Notes under the pieces: model-generated
Seen by the model: only the letters and a program-made list of their open reading frames with translations
What the model was told of the DNA's origin: nothing
Databases searched by the model: none
Program-made: the position numbers and the translations under genes
NCBI RefSeq assembly: GCF_001552615.1
Contig: NZ_BCRN01000004.1
Location: forward strand, 248,001 to 312,000
Length of the DNA: 64,000 bases
Origin: Millisia brevis NBRC 105863
GTDB taxonomy: Bacteria > Actinomycetota > Actinomycetes > Mycobacteriales > Mycobacteriaceae
Direction of reading: 5' to 3'
Shown here: in pieces, positions 17,433 to 26,253 of the stretch
Numbering within the stretch: the stretch's first letter is position 1
Layout of the letters: every line of letters starts with the position of its first letter

Positions 17433-19541
17433 CTACCAGTGGGTGCCGGGCAGCAGGCGGCCCAGGCGACGCACCGGCTTCGGCATCGCCCACGGCGTCG
17501 CCACCCGCAGGAGCGCGTCGACCGGTGTCGATCGGTTCGGGGTTGATCGGGGCGGTTCCGATTGGGTCGGGGTTGAGGGATCATCCGCCGCTCCGGTGGA
17601 CGTCGCACTCGACGCCGGCTCCCCGATCGGGCTCGCAGGGACCGAGGTGTCGGGCCGCGCTCCCCGGGCGGCGGCCGAATCCGGGTAGAGCCGATTGAAC
17701 CGACTCAGCAGCCGGGTCTTGAGGCCCGGCGCGAATACCGACCCCCACTCACCCAGCGTGCCGAGTGGATCGTCGATGCGCTGCGGCCGTTCGATCAGGC
17801 CGCGCACCACCATCGCCGCCGCCCATTCCGGGGTGGCGACCGGCCCGGCGTTCAGGTTCCCGGTCGGCGCGATCATCGGGGTGGCCACCAGCGGCATGTG
17901 CACGGTGGTGAACGTGATCCCGTCGTGCAGGGTCTCGGCCGCGACGACATCGGTGAAGCCGTCGAGTGCCGCCTTGCTCGCGACGTACCCGGAGAATCGC
18001 GGGGTGCTGCCCTGGACCGAGGCGGTCGAGACGTTGACGATGTGGCCGAATCCGCGTGCGCGCATATGCGGCAGGAGGGCGAGCACGATGCGCACCGCCC
18101 CGAAGTAGTTGACCGCCATGGTGCGTTCGAAGTCGTGCATGCGATCGGTCGAGCGGTGGATCGACCGCCGGATCGAGCGGCCGGCGTTGTTGACCACCAT
18201 GTCGACGTGGCCGTTGTCGGCCAGCACCCGAGCGATCGTCTCGCGAACCTGGTCGTCATCGGTGATGTCGCAGACGTAGCCACGTGCGCGGCCACCCGCA
18301 GCGACGATCTCCGCGACCACCTCGTCGAGTTCGGCCCGTCGGCGGGCGATCACCAGCGCGACCGCCCCCTTCGCGGCGACCGACAACGCGGTGGAGCGGC
18401 CGATCCCCGAGGAGGCGCCGGTGATGAGAATGTGTCGATCGGCGAGGGCCGTCGGGCCGGAATCGCGGTGCGGGCGAACGTGGTCGAGGTGGTCGCGCCA
18501 GTAGCGCCATAGGACGGCGGCGTAACTGCTCGGTTCCGGGACGATCGGACCGGCGTCGCCGAGCGCCGCACGGGTGTGCTCGTTGACGAAGCGGGTGGGG
18601 ATCGCCAGATTGTCGACCACCGCCGGCGGGATCCGCAGTGTCGACAGGGCCGCGTCGCGCAGCGAACGAATGGCGCCGATCGAGGGGCGCAGCACCGGAT
18701 CGACCAGCGCCGCAGGCAGTGTCGCCACCGCTCGCGGAGCTCCCGCCGCATCGGCGAAGGCGTTGTAGATCTCCCGCATCGACTGCGGGCGCGGGGCGAC
18801 CAGATGGAAGGTGTGGTTGTCCGGGTCGTCGGCCGTGCGCCCGATCAGCTCGACGATCGCGGCCGAGACGTAGTCGACCGGAACGATATTCGTCGCACCG
18901 ATGTCCGGCGTGAGCATGGGGACCGCCGCCGGCAGGTGCCCGAGCAGTGCGAACAGTCCGAACAGGTAGTAGGGGCCGTCGACCTTGTCGATCTCCCCGG
19001 TGGTCGAGTCGCCGACGATCACCGCCGGTCGATAGACCCGCCATCGCAGCCCCTCGGCGGACCGCACGAGTCGCTCCGCCTGATACTTCGTGCGGTGATA
19101 CGGCGTCGGGAAGCCCTGTCCGACATCGAAACTGGTCTCGTCGAAGTCGCCCGCCCAGTCGCCGGCCACCGCGATCGAGGAGATGTGATGCAAGGTCGCG
19201 CCCAGGGCGATCGACAGCTCGACGATCGCCCGGGTCCCCTCGACATTGGTGGCGGCCTGCTCGTCGCCGACCGTCAGGTCGTAGATGGCGCCCAGATGTA
19301 CGACGTGGTCGGCCGGTGGGATCGCCCCGTCGGCGATTCCCAGGCCCGGCGCGGTCAGGTCGCCCGGTAGGGCGTGTACCCGGTCGGCCGCGTCGAGGGC
19401 GTCGACCAATGCGGCGAAGCGATCGAGCGAACCCGGTCGGACCAGGGCGTACACCTTCGCGGACGGATCGGCGTCCAGGAGGCGGGCCAGCACATGTCGA
19501 CCCAGGAACCCGGTCGCTCCGGTGAACAGATAGGTGGTCAC
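17433..19541 (-). CDS. Two-domain fatty acyl-CoA reductase (Rv3391/AcrA1-like)
   Basis: 702 residues. Domain 1 (about 1-350) is an extended SDR/thioester-reductase-like domain with FTGATGFLG at the N-terminus and the catalytic YHRTK. Domain 2 (about 365-620) is a classical SDR with TGASSGIG near 372 and YVASK near 518. The tail is Ser/Pro/Thr-rich. This fusion is seen in Rv3391 (AcrA1) of M. tuberculosis, predicted to reduce long-chain acyl-CoA to aldehyde or alcohol. It lies close to imuA'/imuB in both genomes. The GTG at 19541 has AGGAGA five bases upstream. Which domain does which step is not visible here. Confidence 0.88.
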   Translation of the reverse strand: MTTYLFTGATGFLGRHVLARLLDADPSAKVYALVRPGSLDRFAALVDALDAADRVHALPGDLTAPGLGIADGAIPPADHVVHLGAIYDLTVGDEQAATNVEGTRAIVELSIALGATLHHISSIAVAGDWAGDFDETSFDVGQGFPTPYHRTKYQAERLVRSAEGLRWRVYRPAVIVGDSTTGEIDKVDGPYYLFGLFALLGHLPAAVPMLTPDIGATNIVPVDYVSAAIVELIGRTADDPDNHTFHLVAPRPQSMREIYNAFADAAGAPRAVATLPAALVDPVLRPSIGAIRSLRDAALSTLRIPPAVVDNLAIPTRFVNEHTRAALGDAGPIVPEPSSYAAVLWRYWRDHLDHVRPHRDSGPTALADRHILITGASSGIGRSTALSVAAKGAVALVIARRRAELDEVVAEIVAAGGRARGYVCDITDDDQVRETIARVLADNGHVDMVVNNAGRSIRRSIHRSTDRMHDFERTMAVNYFGAVRIVLALLPHMRARGFGHIVNVSTASVQGSTPRFSGYVASKAALDGFTDVVAAETLHDGITFTTVHMPLVATPMIAPTGNLNAGPVATPEWAAAMVVRGLIERPQRIDDPLGTLGEWGSVFAPGLKTRLLSRFNRLYPDSAAARGARPDTSVPASPIGEPASSATSTGAADDPSTPTQSEPPRSTPNRSTPVDALLRVATPWAMPKPVRRLGRLLPGTHW

Positions 19542-19627
19542 GGCATCTCCTGTCGTGCGGCCGGATCGGAGTCGATCATCCTCGGGACGACGGTCCGGAA
19601 CAGGGGAGTTCCGGTTCTGACTCATCG

Positions 19628-19655
19628 GTAAGAACGAACCTTACTTTGCGGTAAG
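19628..19655. promoter_or_regulatory. Three alternating GTAAG/CTTAC half-sites upstream of the acyl-CoA reductase
   Basis: GTAAG at 19628-19632, CTTAC at 19640-19644 and GTAAG at 19651-19655 form two overlapping inverted repeats with similar spacing (7 and 6 bases). The patch is AT-rich for this genome and lies about 90 bases before the reductase start. It looks like an operator. Confidence 0.5.
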
Positions 19656-19688
19656 AAATGGCTGTGCGCAAGGGGCCGCGGCCTCCGG

Positions 19689-21914
19689 TCACCCGTCGTG
19701 CCCGATGCCCCAACGGCGGTGCAGGGCGGCGATCGGCGGCGGCGCCCACCAGTTCGCGGGGCCCAGCAGTCGGGTCAGGGCGGGCACGAGCAGCATGCGG
19801 ATGATCGTCGCGTCCACGATCAACGCGACGATCAGCCCGACGCCCACCATGCGCATCGAGACCAGGCCGGATCCGGCAAACGCTCCGGTGACCACGATCA
19901 GGATCAGGGCGGCGGCGGTGATGATGCGCCCGGTCCGCCGCGCGCCGTCCACGATCGCCTCCGCGGTGTCCGCGCCGCGACCGCGGGACTCGACGATGCG
20001 GGAGACCAGGAAGACCTCGTAGTCGGTCGAGAGGCCGAAGACGATCGCGACGATCACCACGACGAAGGTCGCTTCCAGCGGCTGCGGGGTGATCCCGAGC
20101 AGGCCCGCCCCGTAGCCCTCCTGAAAGACGAGGGTCAGCACCCCGAAGGTCGCGCCCAGGCTCAGCGCCGACATCAGTACCGCCTTGAGCGCCAACAGGA
20201 CCGAACCGAAGGCGACCAGCAACAGCGCCAGCGTGGCGCCGACCATGATCGCCGCCATCGCCGGTAGCGCGGCCACGATCGCGGCGTTGTTGTCGATCGC
20301 CAGGGCGGCCGCTCCGCCGATCAGGATCCGGTTGCCCTCCGGTACCTCGATCGTCCGCAGGTCGCGCACCACCCGCTCGCGATCTGCTCCGACGTCGTAG
20401 TCCACGGCGATCACCGCGGCGGATGTCCCCGGCTCGGTGGACGCTTCCGGCCCGCCGGATTCCGGTCGGTCGAGGGTCACCGCCTGCTCGAACCGGACGT
20501 CCGCGACCCCGGTGGTCGCCCGCGCGGCGAGCACCGCCGAGTTGATCGTCGGCCCCTCCGGCACCCCGTCGGGCCCGATGATCACGATCTGCGCGGTATC
20601 GGTCGAGCTGCCGAAGTCGCGTTGGATCGTCTCGAACGCCATCCGGGTCGGGGAGTCCGCGGGCAGCGCGTCGGCCGAGATGCCGCCCAGTCGGATACCC
20701 GCGCTCGGCGCCGCCAGTGCCAGCAGCACCAGCGCGATGATCGCCGCGACCGGGATCGGCCGCCGGATCACACGGCCGACGACGGCGGTCCAGAACCGCG
20801 CCGAACGCTCATCGGCCCGGTCGGCGGCGCCGGCCGACCAGGTCAGCGCATCGATCCGCGGACCGAGGGCGAGCAGCAGGAGCGGCACCAGGGTCAGCGA
20901 CAGCGCGGCCGCCCCGATCACCGCGCAGATCGCACCGAGGCCCAATGAGCGGATGACCGGTTGCGGGAAGACCAGCAGGCCGAGGAACGCGGCGACCAGC
21001 AGGATCGCCGAGAACCCGATCGTGCGGCCGGCCGTGCGCATCGTTCGCCGGACCGCGGCGGTCACCACGGTGTCCCGGCCGTCCGAGCGCCTGCGGCGTC
21101 GGCGCAGCTCCTCCCGAAACCTGCTGACCAGGAACAGTCCGTAGTCGATCGACAGGCCGAGGCCGAGCAGTGCGGCGAGGTTGATCGCGAAGGCGCTCAC
21201 CTCGACGACGGTGGTCAACGCCCGCAACAGGACCAGGGCGACCACCACCGCGAGCGCGCCGGTGACCACGGGGACGGCGGCCGCGACCACGCCGCCGAAG
21301 ACGATGACCAGCAGGATGGCCGTCAGCGGGATCGCGATCAGTTCGGCGCGGATCAGATCGGACTGCAGCTGGCTGCCGAAGGCGACGTCGAGGGCGATAT
21401 CGCCGGCGAAGCCGGGGTCCAGACCCGGCGGCGTCAGATCGGCGAACAGGCGCTCGGCGTCGGCGATGCTCGCGACGGGAACCTCGGGGAAGGCGACGGT
21501 CACCAATCCGGTGCGCCCGTCCGCGGATACCAGTCGACCGCGGATCGGATCCGGGCTCGTCCAGTACGACATCACCCGCGCGTCCGGGTGGGTCGCGCCG
21601 AACTCGTCGAGCGTCGCGGTGATCGGCGCGGTCCAGGCGTCGAGCGACCCGCCCTCCGGCGCGGTGAATACCGCGATCACGTCGGGAGACCCCGCGGCGG
21701 CCGCGGCATAGGGGAGCGCCCGGGCGGATGCGCTGTCCGGGGCGTAGTAGCCGCCGCCCCCGAGCCGTTCGAACAAGCCGAGCGCCCAGATCCCGGCCAA
21801 CAGAACCCCTACCACGATCGCGACCGGCGCGAGCCGGCGGCGAACGGAGCCGGCGGCGAGGTCGGCGCGCGCGCCATCGTCGTGACGCGTCGGTGCGACA
21901 GCACTGCGCTGCAT
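19689..21914 (-). CDS. MmpL-like RND transporter, second
   Basis: 741 residues with the same duplicated RND plan as the first MmpL: a membrane helix near 33-50, a periplasmic domain to about 190, a helix bundle, a second periplasmic domain (about 410-560) and a final helix bundle. The relay motifs are LSIDYGLFLVSRFREE and LSTDYEVFLVSRIVE. The ATG at 21914 has GGGGGAAC seven bases upstream; longer extensions run through the LexA box and dnaE2. It follows the direction of the acyl-CoA reductase, so a lipid substrate is possible but unproven. It is only distantly similar to the MmpL at 13376. Confidence 0.92.
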   Translation of the reverse strand: MQRSAVAPTRHDDGARADLAAGSVRRRLAPVAIVVGVLLAGIWALGLFERLGGGGYYAPDSASARALPYAAAAAGSPDVIAVFTAPEGGSLDAWTAPITATLDEFGATHPDARVMSYWTSPDPIRGRLVSADGRTGLVTVAFPEVPVASIADAERLFADLTPPGLDPGFAGDIALDVAFGSQLQSDLIRAELIAIPLTAILLVIVFGGVVAAAVPVVTGALAVVVALVLLRALTTVVEVSAFAINLAALLGLGLSIDYGLFLVSRFREELRRRRRRSDGRDTVVTAAVRRTMRTAGRTIGFSAILLVAAFLGLLVFPQPVIRSLGLGAICAVIGAAALSLTLVPLLLLALGPRIDALTWSAGAADRADERSARFWTAVVGRVIRRPIPVAAIIALVLLALAAPSAGIRLGGISADALPADSPTRMAFETIQRDFGSSTDTAQIVIIGPDGVPEGPTINSAVLAARATTGVADVRFEQAVTLDRPESGGPEASTEPGTSAAVIAVDYDVGADRERVVRDLRTIEVPEGNRILIGGAAALAIDNNAAIVAALPAMAAIMVGATLALLLVAFGSVLLALKAVLMSALSLGATFGVLTLVFQEGYGAGLLGITPQPLEATFVVVIVAIVFGLSTDYEVFLVSRIVESRGRGADTAEAIVDGARRTGRIITAAALILIVVTGAFAGSGLVSMRMVGVGLIVALIVDATIIRMLLVPALTRLLGPANWWAPPPIAALHRRWGIGHDG

Positions 21915-22053
21915 GGTTGTTCCCCCGAGTACGTGTGACCGCTGCCGCCCCGACACGCCCGTGGGGCGTCGGGACGGCGGCGGATACCGGCTCACCGTAT
22001 CGCCGCGTCGTCGGTCTTGCGCGATCCGCGCGGCCGGCGTTGAATGAAGAAGT

Positions 22054-22069
22054 TCGAACGCATGTTCGA
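22054..22069. promoter_or_regulatory. LexA (SOS) box of dnaE2
   Basis: TCGAACGCATGTTCGA is a perfect match to TCGAAC-N4-GTTCGA. It ends 38 bases before the chosen dnaE2 start and 139 bases from the divergent MmpL start. Confidence 0.93.
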
Positions 22070-22107
22070 ATAGAACCATGCGGGGCCGACACGGGGAGCG
22101 AGGGACC

Positions 22108-25100
22108 ATGGGTTGGGACAGCGGACCACCGCGGTGGAGCGAGTTCGAACGCATGCTGTCCGGCCGGACCGGTGACGCCGGAGACGATCGGGCGGCGGCG
22201 GGTCCGCCGGCCCCCGCGCGGGGGCGTGCCGCCCGGCGCGGTGCGGGCGGCGGGCCGATCGAGTACGCCGAGTTGCATGCCCACTCGTCGTTCAGCTTTC
22301 TCGACGGCGCCTCCCTGCCGGAGGAGTTGGCCGAGCAGGCGGCGGCCCTGGGGTTGACCGCCGTCGCCCTGACCGACCACGACGGCTTCTACGGGGTGGT
22401 CCGCTTCGCGGAGGCGGCCCGGCAGTGCGGTATCAAGACCATCTTCGGTGCCGAGTTGTCGCTCGGCGCGCCGGACGACGAACCGATCGAACGCACCGGG
22501 GTGCCGGATCCGGCCGGTGAACACCTGCTGGTGCTCGCCCGCGGTCCCGAGGGGTATCGCCGGCTGTCGCGGCAGATCTCGATCGCGCATATGCGCGGGG
22601 GAGCGAAGGGGCGACCCCGATACGACCTCGACGAGTTGTCGGCGGCGGCCGGTGGGCACTGGCAGATCCTCACCGGCTGCCGCAAGGGTCGGGTACGCCG
22701 CGCCCTGCGGTCCTTCGGTCCCAGCGGCGCCGAACTGGCGCTGCGGGAGTTGGTCGCCCTCTTCGGGGCCGAACGGGTCACCGTCGAACTCACCCGATTC
22801 GGCGACCCCCGCGACGACGAGGACAACGACGCGCTGAACCGCATCGCCGATCGTCTGCACCTGGACGTCGTCGCCACGACCGCGGCCCATATGGCCGGTC
22901 CGGATCGGCGGGAGTTGGCGATGGCGATGGCCGCCGTGCGCTCCGGGGGCAGCCTCGACGACGTCGAGGGGTGGCTGCCCGCGGCCGGCGGTGCGTATCT
23001 GCGGTCGGGTGCGGAGATGTCGCGATTGTTCGTCGACTATCCGGATGCGGTCGCGGGGGCGGCGCGGCTCGGTGCGCAGTGTGCGTTCGACCTGCACCTG
23101 ATCGCCCCCGATCTGCCGCCGTTCGACGTGCCGGCCGGCTACGACGAGAACGGGTGGCTGCGCGATCTGGCGATGCGCGGTGCGGCCGACAGATACGGCA
23201 CCCCCGAGCAGCGGCCGGAGGCGTACGCGCAGATCGAGCACGAATTGGAGGTGATCGCCCAGCTGAACTTCCCCGGGTACTTCCTGGTGGTGCACGACAT
23301 CGTCTCGTTCTGCCGCACCAACAACATCCTCTGCCAGGGCCGGGGATCGGCGGCAAATTCCGCGGTCTGCTACGCGATCGGCATCACCAACGTCGATCCG
23401 GTCGGCAGCGGTCTGCTCTTCGAACGGTTCCTGTCTCCGGAGCGCGACGGGCCTCCCGATATCGACGTCGACATCGAGTCCGATCGGCGGGAGGAGGCGA
23501 TCCAGCACGTCTACCGCACGTACGGGCGCGACCACGCCGCCCAGGTCGCGAACGTGATCACCTACCGCGGAAAGTCCGCGGTGCGCGATATCGCCAAGGC
23601 CCTCGGCTTCTCGCCGGGCCAGCAGGACGCCTGGTCCAAGCAGGTGACCCGCTGGTCGGATGTCGGCGAGACCGACGCCGACGAGACCGGCATCCCGCGG
23701 CCGGTCCTCGACCTCGCCGCGCAGATCGAGGGCCACCCCCGACATATGGGCATCCACTCCGGCGGCATGGTGATCTGCGACCGGCCCATCGCGGACGTCT
23801 GCCCCGTCGAGTGGGCCCGCATGGCCGACCGCAGCGTCCTGCAGTGGGACAAGGACGACTGCGCCGCGGTCGGGCTGGTGAAGTTCGATCTGCTCGGCCT
23901 CGGCATGCTCTCGGCGCTGCACTACATGATCGACCTGGTCGCCCGGCATATCGGCGTTGACGTCGACCTGGCGAGGCTCGACCTCGCCGAAGCGGGTGTC
24001 TACGAGATGTTGCAGCGCGCCGACTCGGTCGGGGTCTTCCAGGTCGAGTCCCGCGCGCAGATGGCCACGCTGCCCCGGCTCAAACCGGAGAACTTCTACG
24101 ACCTGGTCGTCGAGGTCGCCCTGATCCGCCCCGGCCCGATTCAGGGTGGATCGGTGCACCCGTACATCCGGCGTCGCAACGGGATCGAGAAGGTGACCTT
24201 CGAGCACCCGGCCCTCGAGCGGGCGCTCGGGCGCACCCTCGGAGTGCCGCTGTTCCAGGAACAGTTGATGCAGATCGCGGTCGACGTCGCGGGGTTCACC
24301 CCGGCCGAGGCGGACAGTCTGCGGCGAGCCATGGGGTCCAAGCGCAGCCTCGAGCGGATGGAATTGCTCCGCAAACGGTTCCGTGACGGTGTTCGCGAGA
24401 TGCACGGCATCGGCGAGGAACTGGCGGACAGCATCTTCGAGAAGCTGCGAGCCTTCGCCAACTTCGGCTTCCCGGAGTCGCATTCGCAGAGCTTCGCGTC
24501 GCTGGTGTTCTACTCGGCGTGGTTCAAGCTGCACTATCCCGCCGCCTTCTGCGCCGGACTGCTGCAGGCCCAGCCGATGGGGTTCTACTCGCCGCAGTCG
24601 CTGGTCGCCGATGCGCGGCGACACGGGGTGGTGGTGCACGGGCCGGATGTCAACGCCTCCCGAGCTCTGGCCGACCTGGAAGGGGCCGGCCTCGAGGTGC
24701 GGCTGGGGCTCGCCGCGATCCGGCATATCGGCACGGAGGTCGCCGAGCAGATCGTCGCCGAACGCGAGCGCGCCGGTCCCTACGTCTCGTTCGCCGACGT
24801 CGCTCGTCGTGTCGAACTGACCGTCGTGCAGGCGGAGGCGTTGGCGACCGCCGGCGCGCTGGGTGGATTCGGTATCGACCGTCGCGAGGCGCTCTGGGCG
24901 GCCGGCGCGGTCGCCGCCGACCGGCCCGAGACGCTGCCGGGCACGATCGCCCCGGCGCCCGCACCGTCGTTGCCGGGGATGAGCGCCTGGGAGATCGCCG
25001 CCGCGGATGTCTGGGCCACCGGGGTATCCCCGGACAGCTACCCCACCCAATTCCTGCGGGACTACCTCGTCGGGATGGGGGTGGTGTCGGCCGCCGAACT

Positions 25101-25392
25101 GCGCGAGATCCCCGACGGTCGTCGCGTGCTGGTCGCGGGCGCGGTCACCCATCGGCAGCGGCCGGCGACGGCGGCCGGGGTGACGTTCGTGAGCCTCGAG
25201 GACGAGTCCGGGATCATCAACGTCGTCTGTTCGCGCGGGGTGTGGAAGCGGTATCGCCGCGTCGCGCAGGCGGCGCCGGCGTGGATCGTGCGGGGTACCG
25301 TCCGCAACGCGGAGTCGGTTGTGTCGGTGGAAGCGGACAGAATCGAATCGCTCGACCTCCGGGTGGCCGGCCGATCACGGGACTTTCGGTGA
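22108..25392 (+). CDS. dnaE2: Error-prone DNA polymerase III alpha subunit DnaE2
   Basis: 1094 residues, the usual length. The N-terminal PHP domain (about 50-300) has HAHSSFSFLDG and LTDHDG. The polymerase core has the catalytic acids in PDIDVDIES (Asp451, Asp453, Asp455). A helix-hairpin-helix region and an OB-fold (TFVSLEDESGIINVV near the end) follow. DnaE2 does SOS-induced mutagenic translesion synthesis with ImuA' and ImuB and causes induced mutagenesis in M. tuberculosis (Rv3370c). The ATG at 22108 gives the family N-terminus (MGWDSGPPRWSE) and has GAGGGACC directly upstream. The ATG at 22078 lies eight bases from the LexA box and lacks a ribosome site. Confidence 0.96.
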   Translation: MGWDSGPPRWSEFERMLSGRTGDAGDDRAAAGPPAPARGRAARRGAGGGPIEYAELHAHSSFSFLDGASLPEELAEQAAALGLTAVALTDHDGFYGVVRFAEAARQCGIKTIFGAELSLGAPDDEPIERTGVPDPAGEHLLVLARGPEGYRRLSRQISIAHMRGGAKGRPRYDLDELSAAAGGHWQILTGCRKGRVRRALRSFGPSGAELALRELVALFGAERVTVELTRFGDPRDDEDNDALNRIADRLHLDVVATTAAHMAGPDRRELAMAMAAVRSGGSLDDVEGWLPAAGGAYLRSGAEMSRLFVDYPDAVAGAARLGAQCAFDLHLIAPDLPPFDVPAGYDENGWLRDLAMRGAADRYGTPEQRPEAYAQIEHELEVIAQLNFPGYFLVVHDIVSFCRTNNILCQGRGSAANSAVCYAIGITNVDPVGSGLLFERFLSPERDGPPDIDVDIESDRREEAIQHVYRTYGRDHAAQVANVITYRGKSAVRDIAKALGFSPGQQDAWSKQVTRWSDVGETDADETGIPRPVLDLAAQIEGHPRHMGIHSGGMVICDRPIADVCPVEWARMADRSVLQWDKDDCAAVGLVKFDLLGLGMLSALHYMIDLVARHIGVDVDLARLDLAEAGVYEMLQRADSVGVFQVESRAQMATLPRLKPENFYDLVVEVALIRPGPIQGGSVHPYIRRRNGIEKVTFEHPALERALGRTLGVPLFQEQLMQIAVDVAGFTPAEADSLRRAMGSKRSLERMELLRKRFRDGVREMHGIGEELADSIFEKLRAFANFGFPESHSQSFASLVFYSAWFKLHYPAAFCAGLLQAQPMGFYSPQSLVADARRHGVVVHGPDVNASRALADLEGAGLEVRLGLAAIRHIGTEVAEQIVAERERAGPYVSFADVARRVELTVVQAEALATAGALGGFGIDRREALWAAGAVAADRPETLPGTIAPAPAPSLPGMSAWEIAAADVWATGVSPDSYPTQFLRDYLVGMGVVSAAELREIPDGRRVLVAGAVTHRQRPATAAGVTFVSLEDESGIINVVCSRGVWKRYRRVAQAAPAWIVRGTVRNAESVVSVEADRIESLDLRVAGRSRDFR

Positions 25393-25515
25393 CGTGTCCG
25401 ACCGGGCGACCCGGGACATACAAAAACCCCGGCCGTGTGATCGGCCGCGCCGAGGCGCGACTACAGGGACGGTTCCGGGGTGTTCGCCAACCAACGTTAC
25501 GCGAGGACACCACGT

Positions 25516-26253
25516 ATGGGCAACCACCACCGCGGCCGGACCGAGACGCCCGCGTCGGCGCAGTGGCGATTTCACGAGCGGCACTTCTCCGCGGCGCGCT
25601 TGGGTACCTACGTGAGCGTCTGCGCGGGGGACCGGGACGCCGCCGCGGAGCTCTACCGGTGGAACGGGGAGCTGTCCGGGGAGCTGTGGATCGGGATCGG
25701 TCACCTCGAGGTGGCCCTGCGCAATGCGCTCGACCGGCAGTTGACGCAGCGCAACACCGACCTCGGTGGTCAACGACATTGGATCTACGACGAGCGCGGC
25801 GAACTCGGCCGCCGTCAGGACCGGCACAGTCGCCCGTACGTCGACGTGGCGATGGCGATGTCCCGCGTCCGGAAGAACCGCAAGACCGTCGAGCCCAATC
25901 AGGTGATCTCCGAGATCCCCTTCGGCTTCTGGCACCAATTGGTCTCGAAACGTCAGATGTTCCTGTGGCCGGACCTCGCCGGCGCCTTCCCGCATATGCC
26001 GGGACGGCGGCAGGACGTGATCGCGGAGCGGATCGGTCGGCTGCGGATGCTGCGCAACCGCATCGGCCACCACCACCGGATCTGGGCGCTCGACATCGCC
26101 GGGCTGCACACCGACATGCTCGACCTCGCCCACTTCATCGATCCCGAACTGGGGGATTGGATCCGGTCGACCACCGCGGTGGCGGTCCTGCTGGACAACC
26201 GCCCCGGCCCGGCCGCGGCGGGCGACTACGCCGGCCGACCCGACTCGGTATAG
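25516..26253 (+). CDS. Abi-like protein with HEPN RxxxxH motif
   Basis: 245 residues, all-helical in character. It resembles the Abi_2/AbiD-AbiF group widespread in actinobacteria, with the early segment FSAARLGTYVSVCAGDRDAAAELYRWN. Near the C-terminus R180-N-R-I-G-H185 fits the HEPN nuclease motif RxxxxH, and the following helix is hydrophobic. HEPN proteins of this kind are RNases in abortive infection and toxin systems. Here the gene stands alone, 123 bases after dnaE2 on the same strand, with no antitoxin seen. The ATG at 25516 has GAGG nine bases upstream; an in-frame GTG at 25480 is possible. It overlaps the convergent GNAT-Nudix gene by 28 bases. Confidence 0.75.
   Translation: MGNHHRGRTETPASAQWRFHERHFSAARLGTYVSVCAGDRDAAAELYRWNGELSGELWIGIGHLEVALRNALDRQLTQRNTDLGGQRHWIYDERGELGRRQDRHSRPYVDVAMAMSRVRKNRKTVEPNQVISEIPFGFWHQLVSKRQMFLWPDLAGAFPHMPGRRQDVIAERIGRLRMLRNRIGHHHRIWALDIAGLHTDMLDLAHFIDPELGDWIRSTTAVAVLLDNRPGPAAAGDYAGRPDSV

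Noticed and set aside
20809-25152. Very long minus-strand frame across dnaE2 and the MmpL start
   Set aside because: Low-complexity shadow frame of dnaE2; the real MmpL begins at 21914 with a ribosome site.
25430-25447. CGGCCG-TGTGAT-CGGCCG hairpin after dnaE2
   Set aside because: Only six pairs and no U-tract; too weak to call a terminator that isolates the Abi gene.
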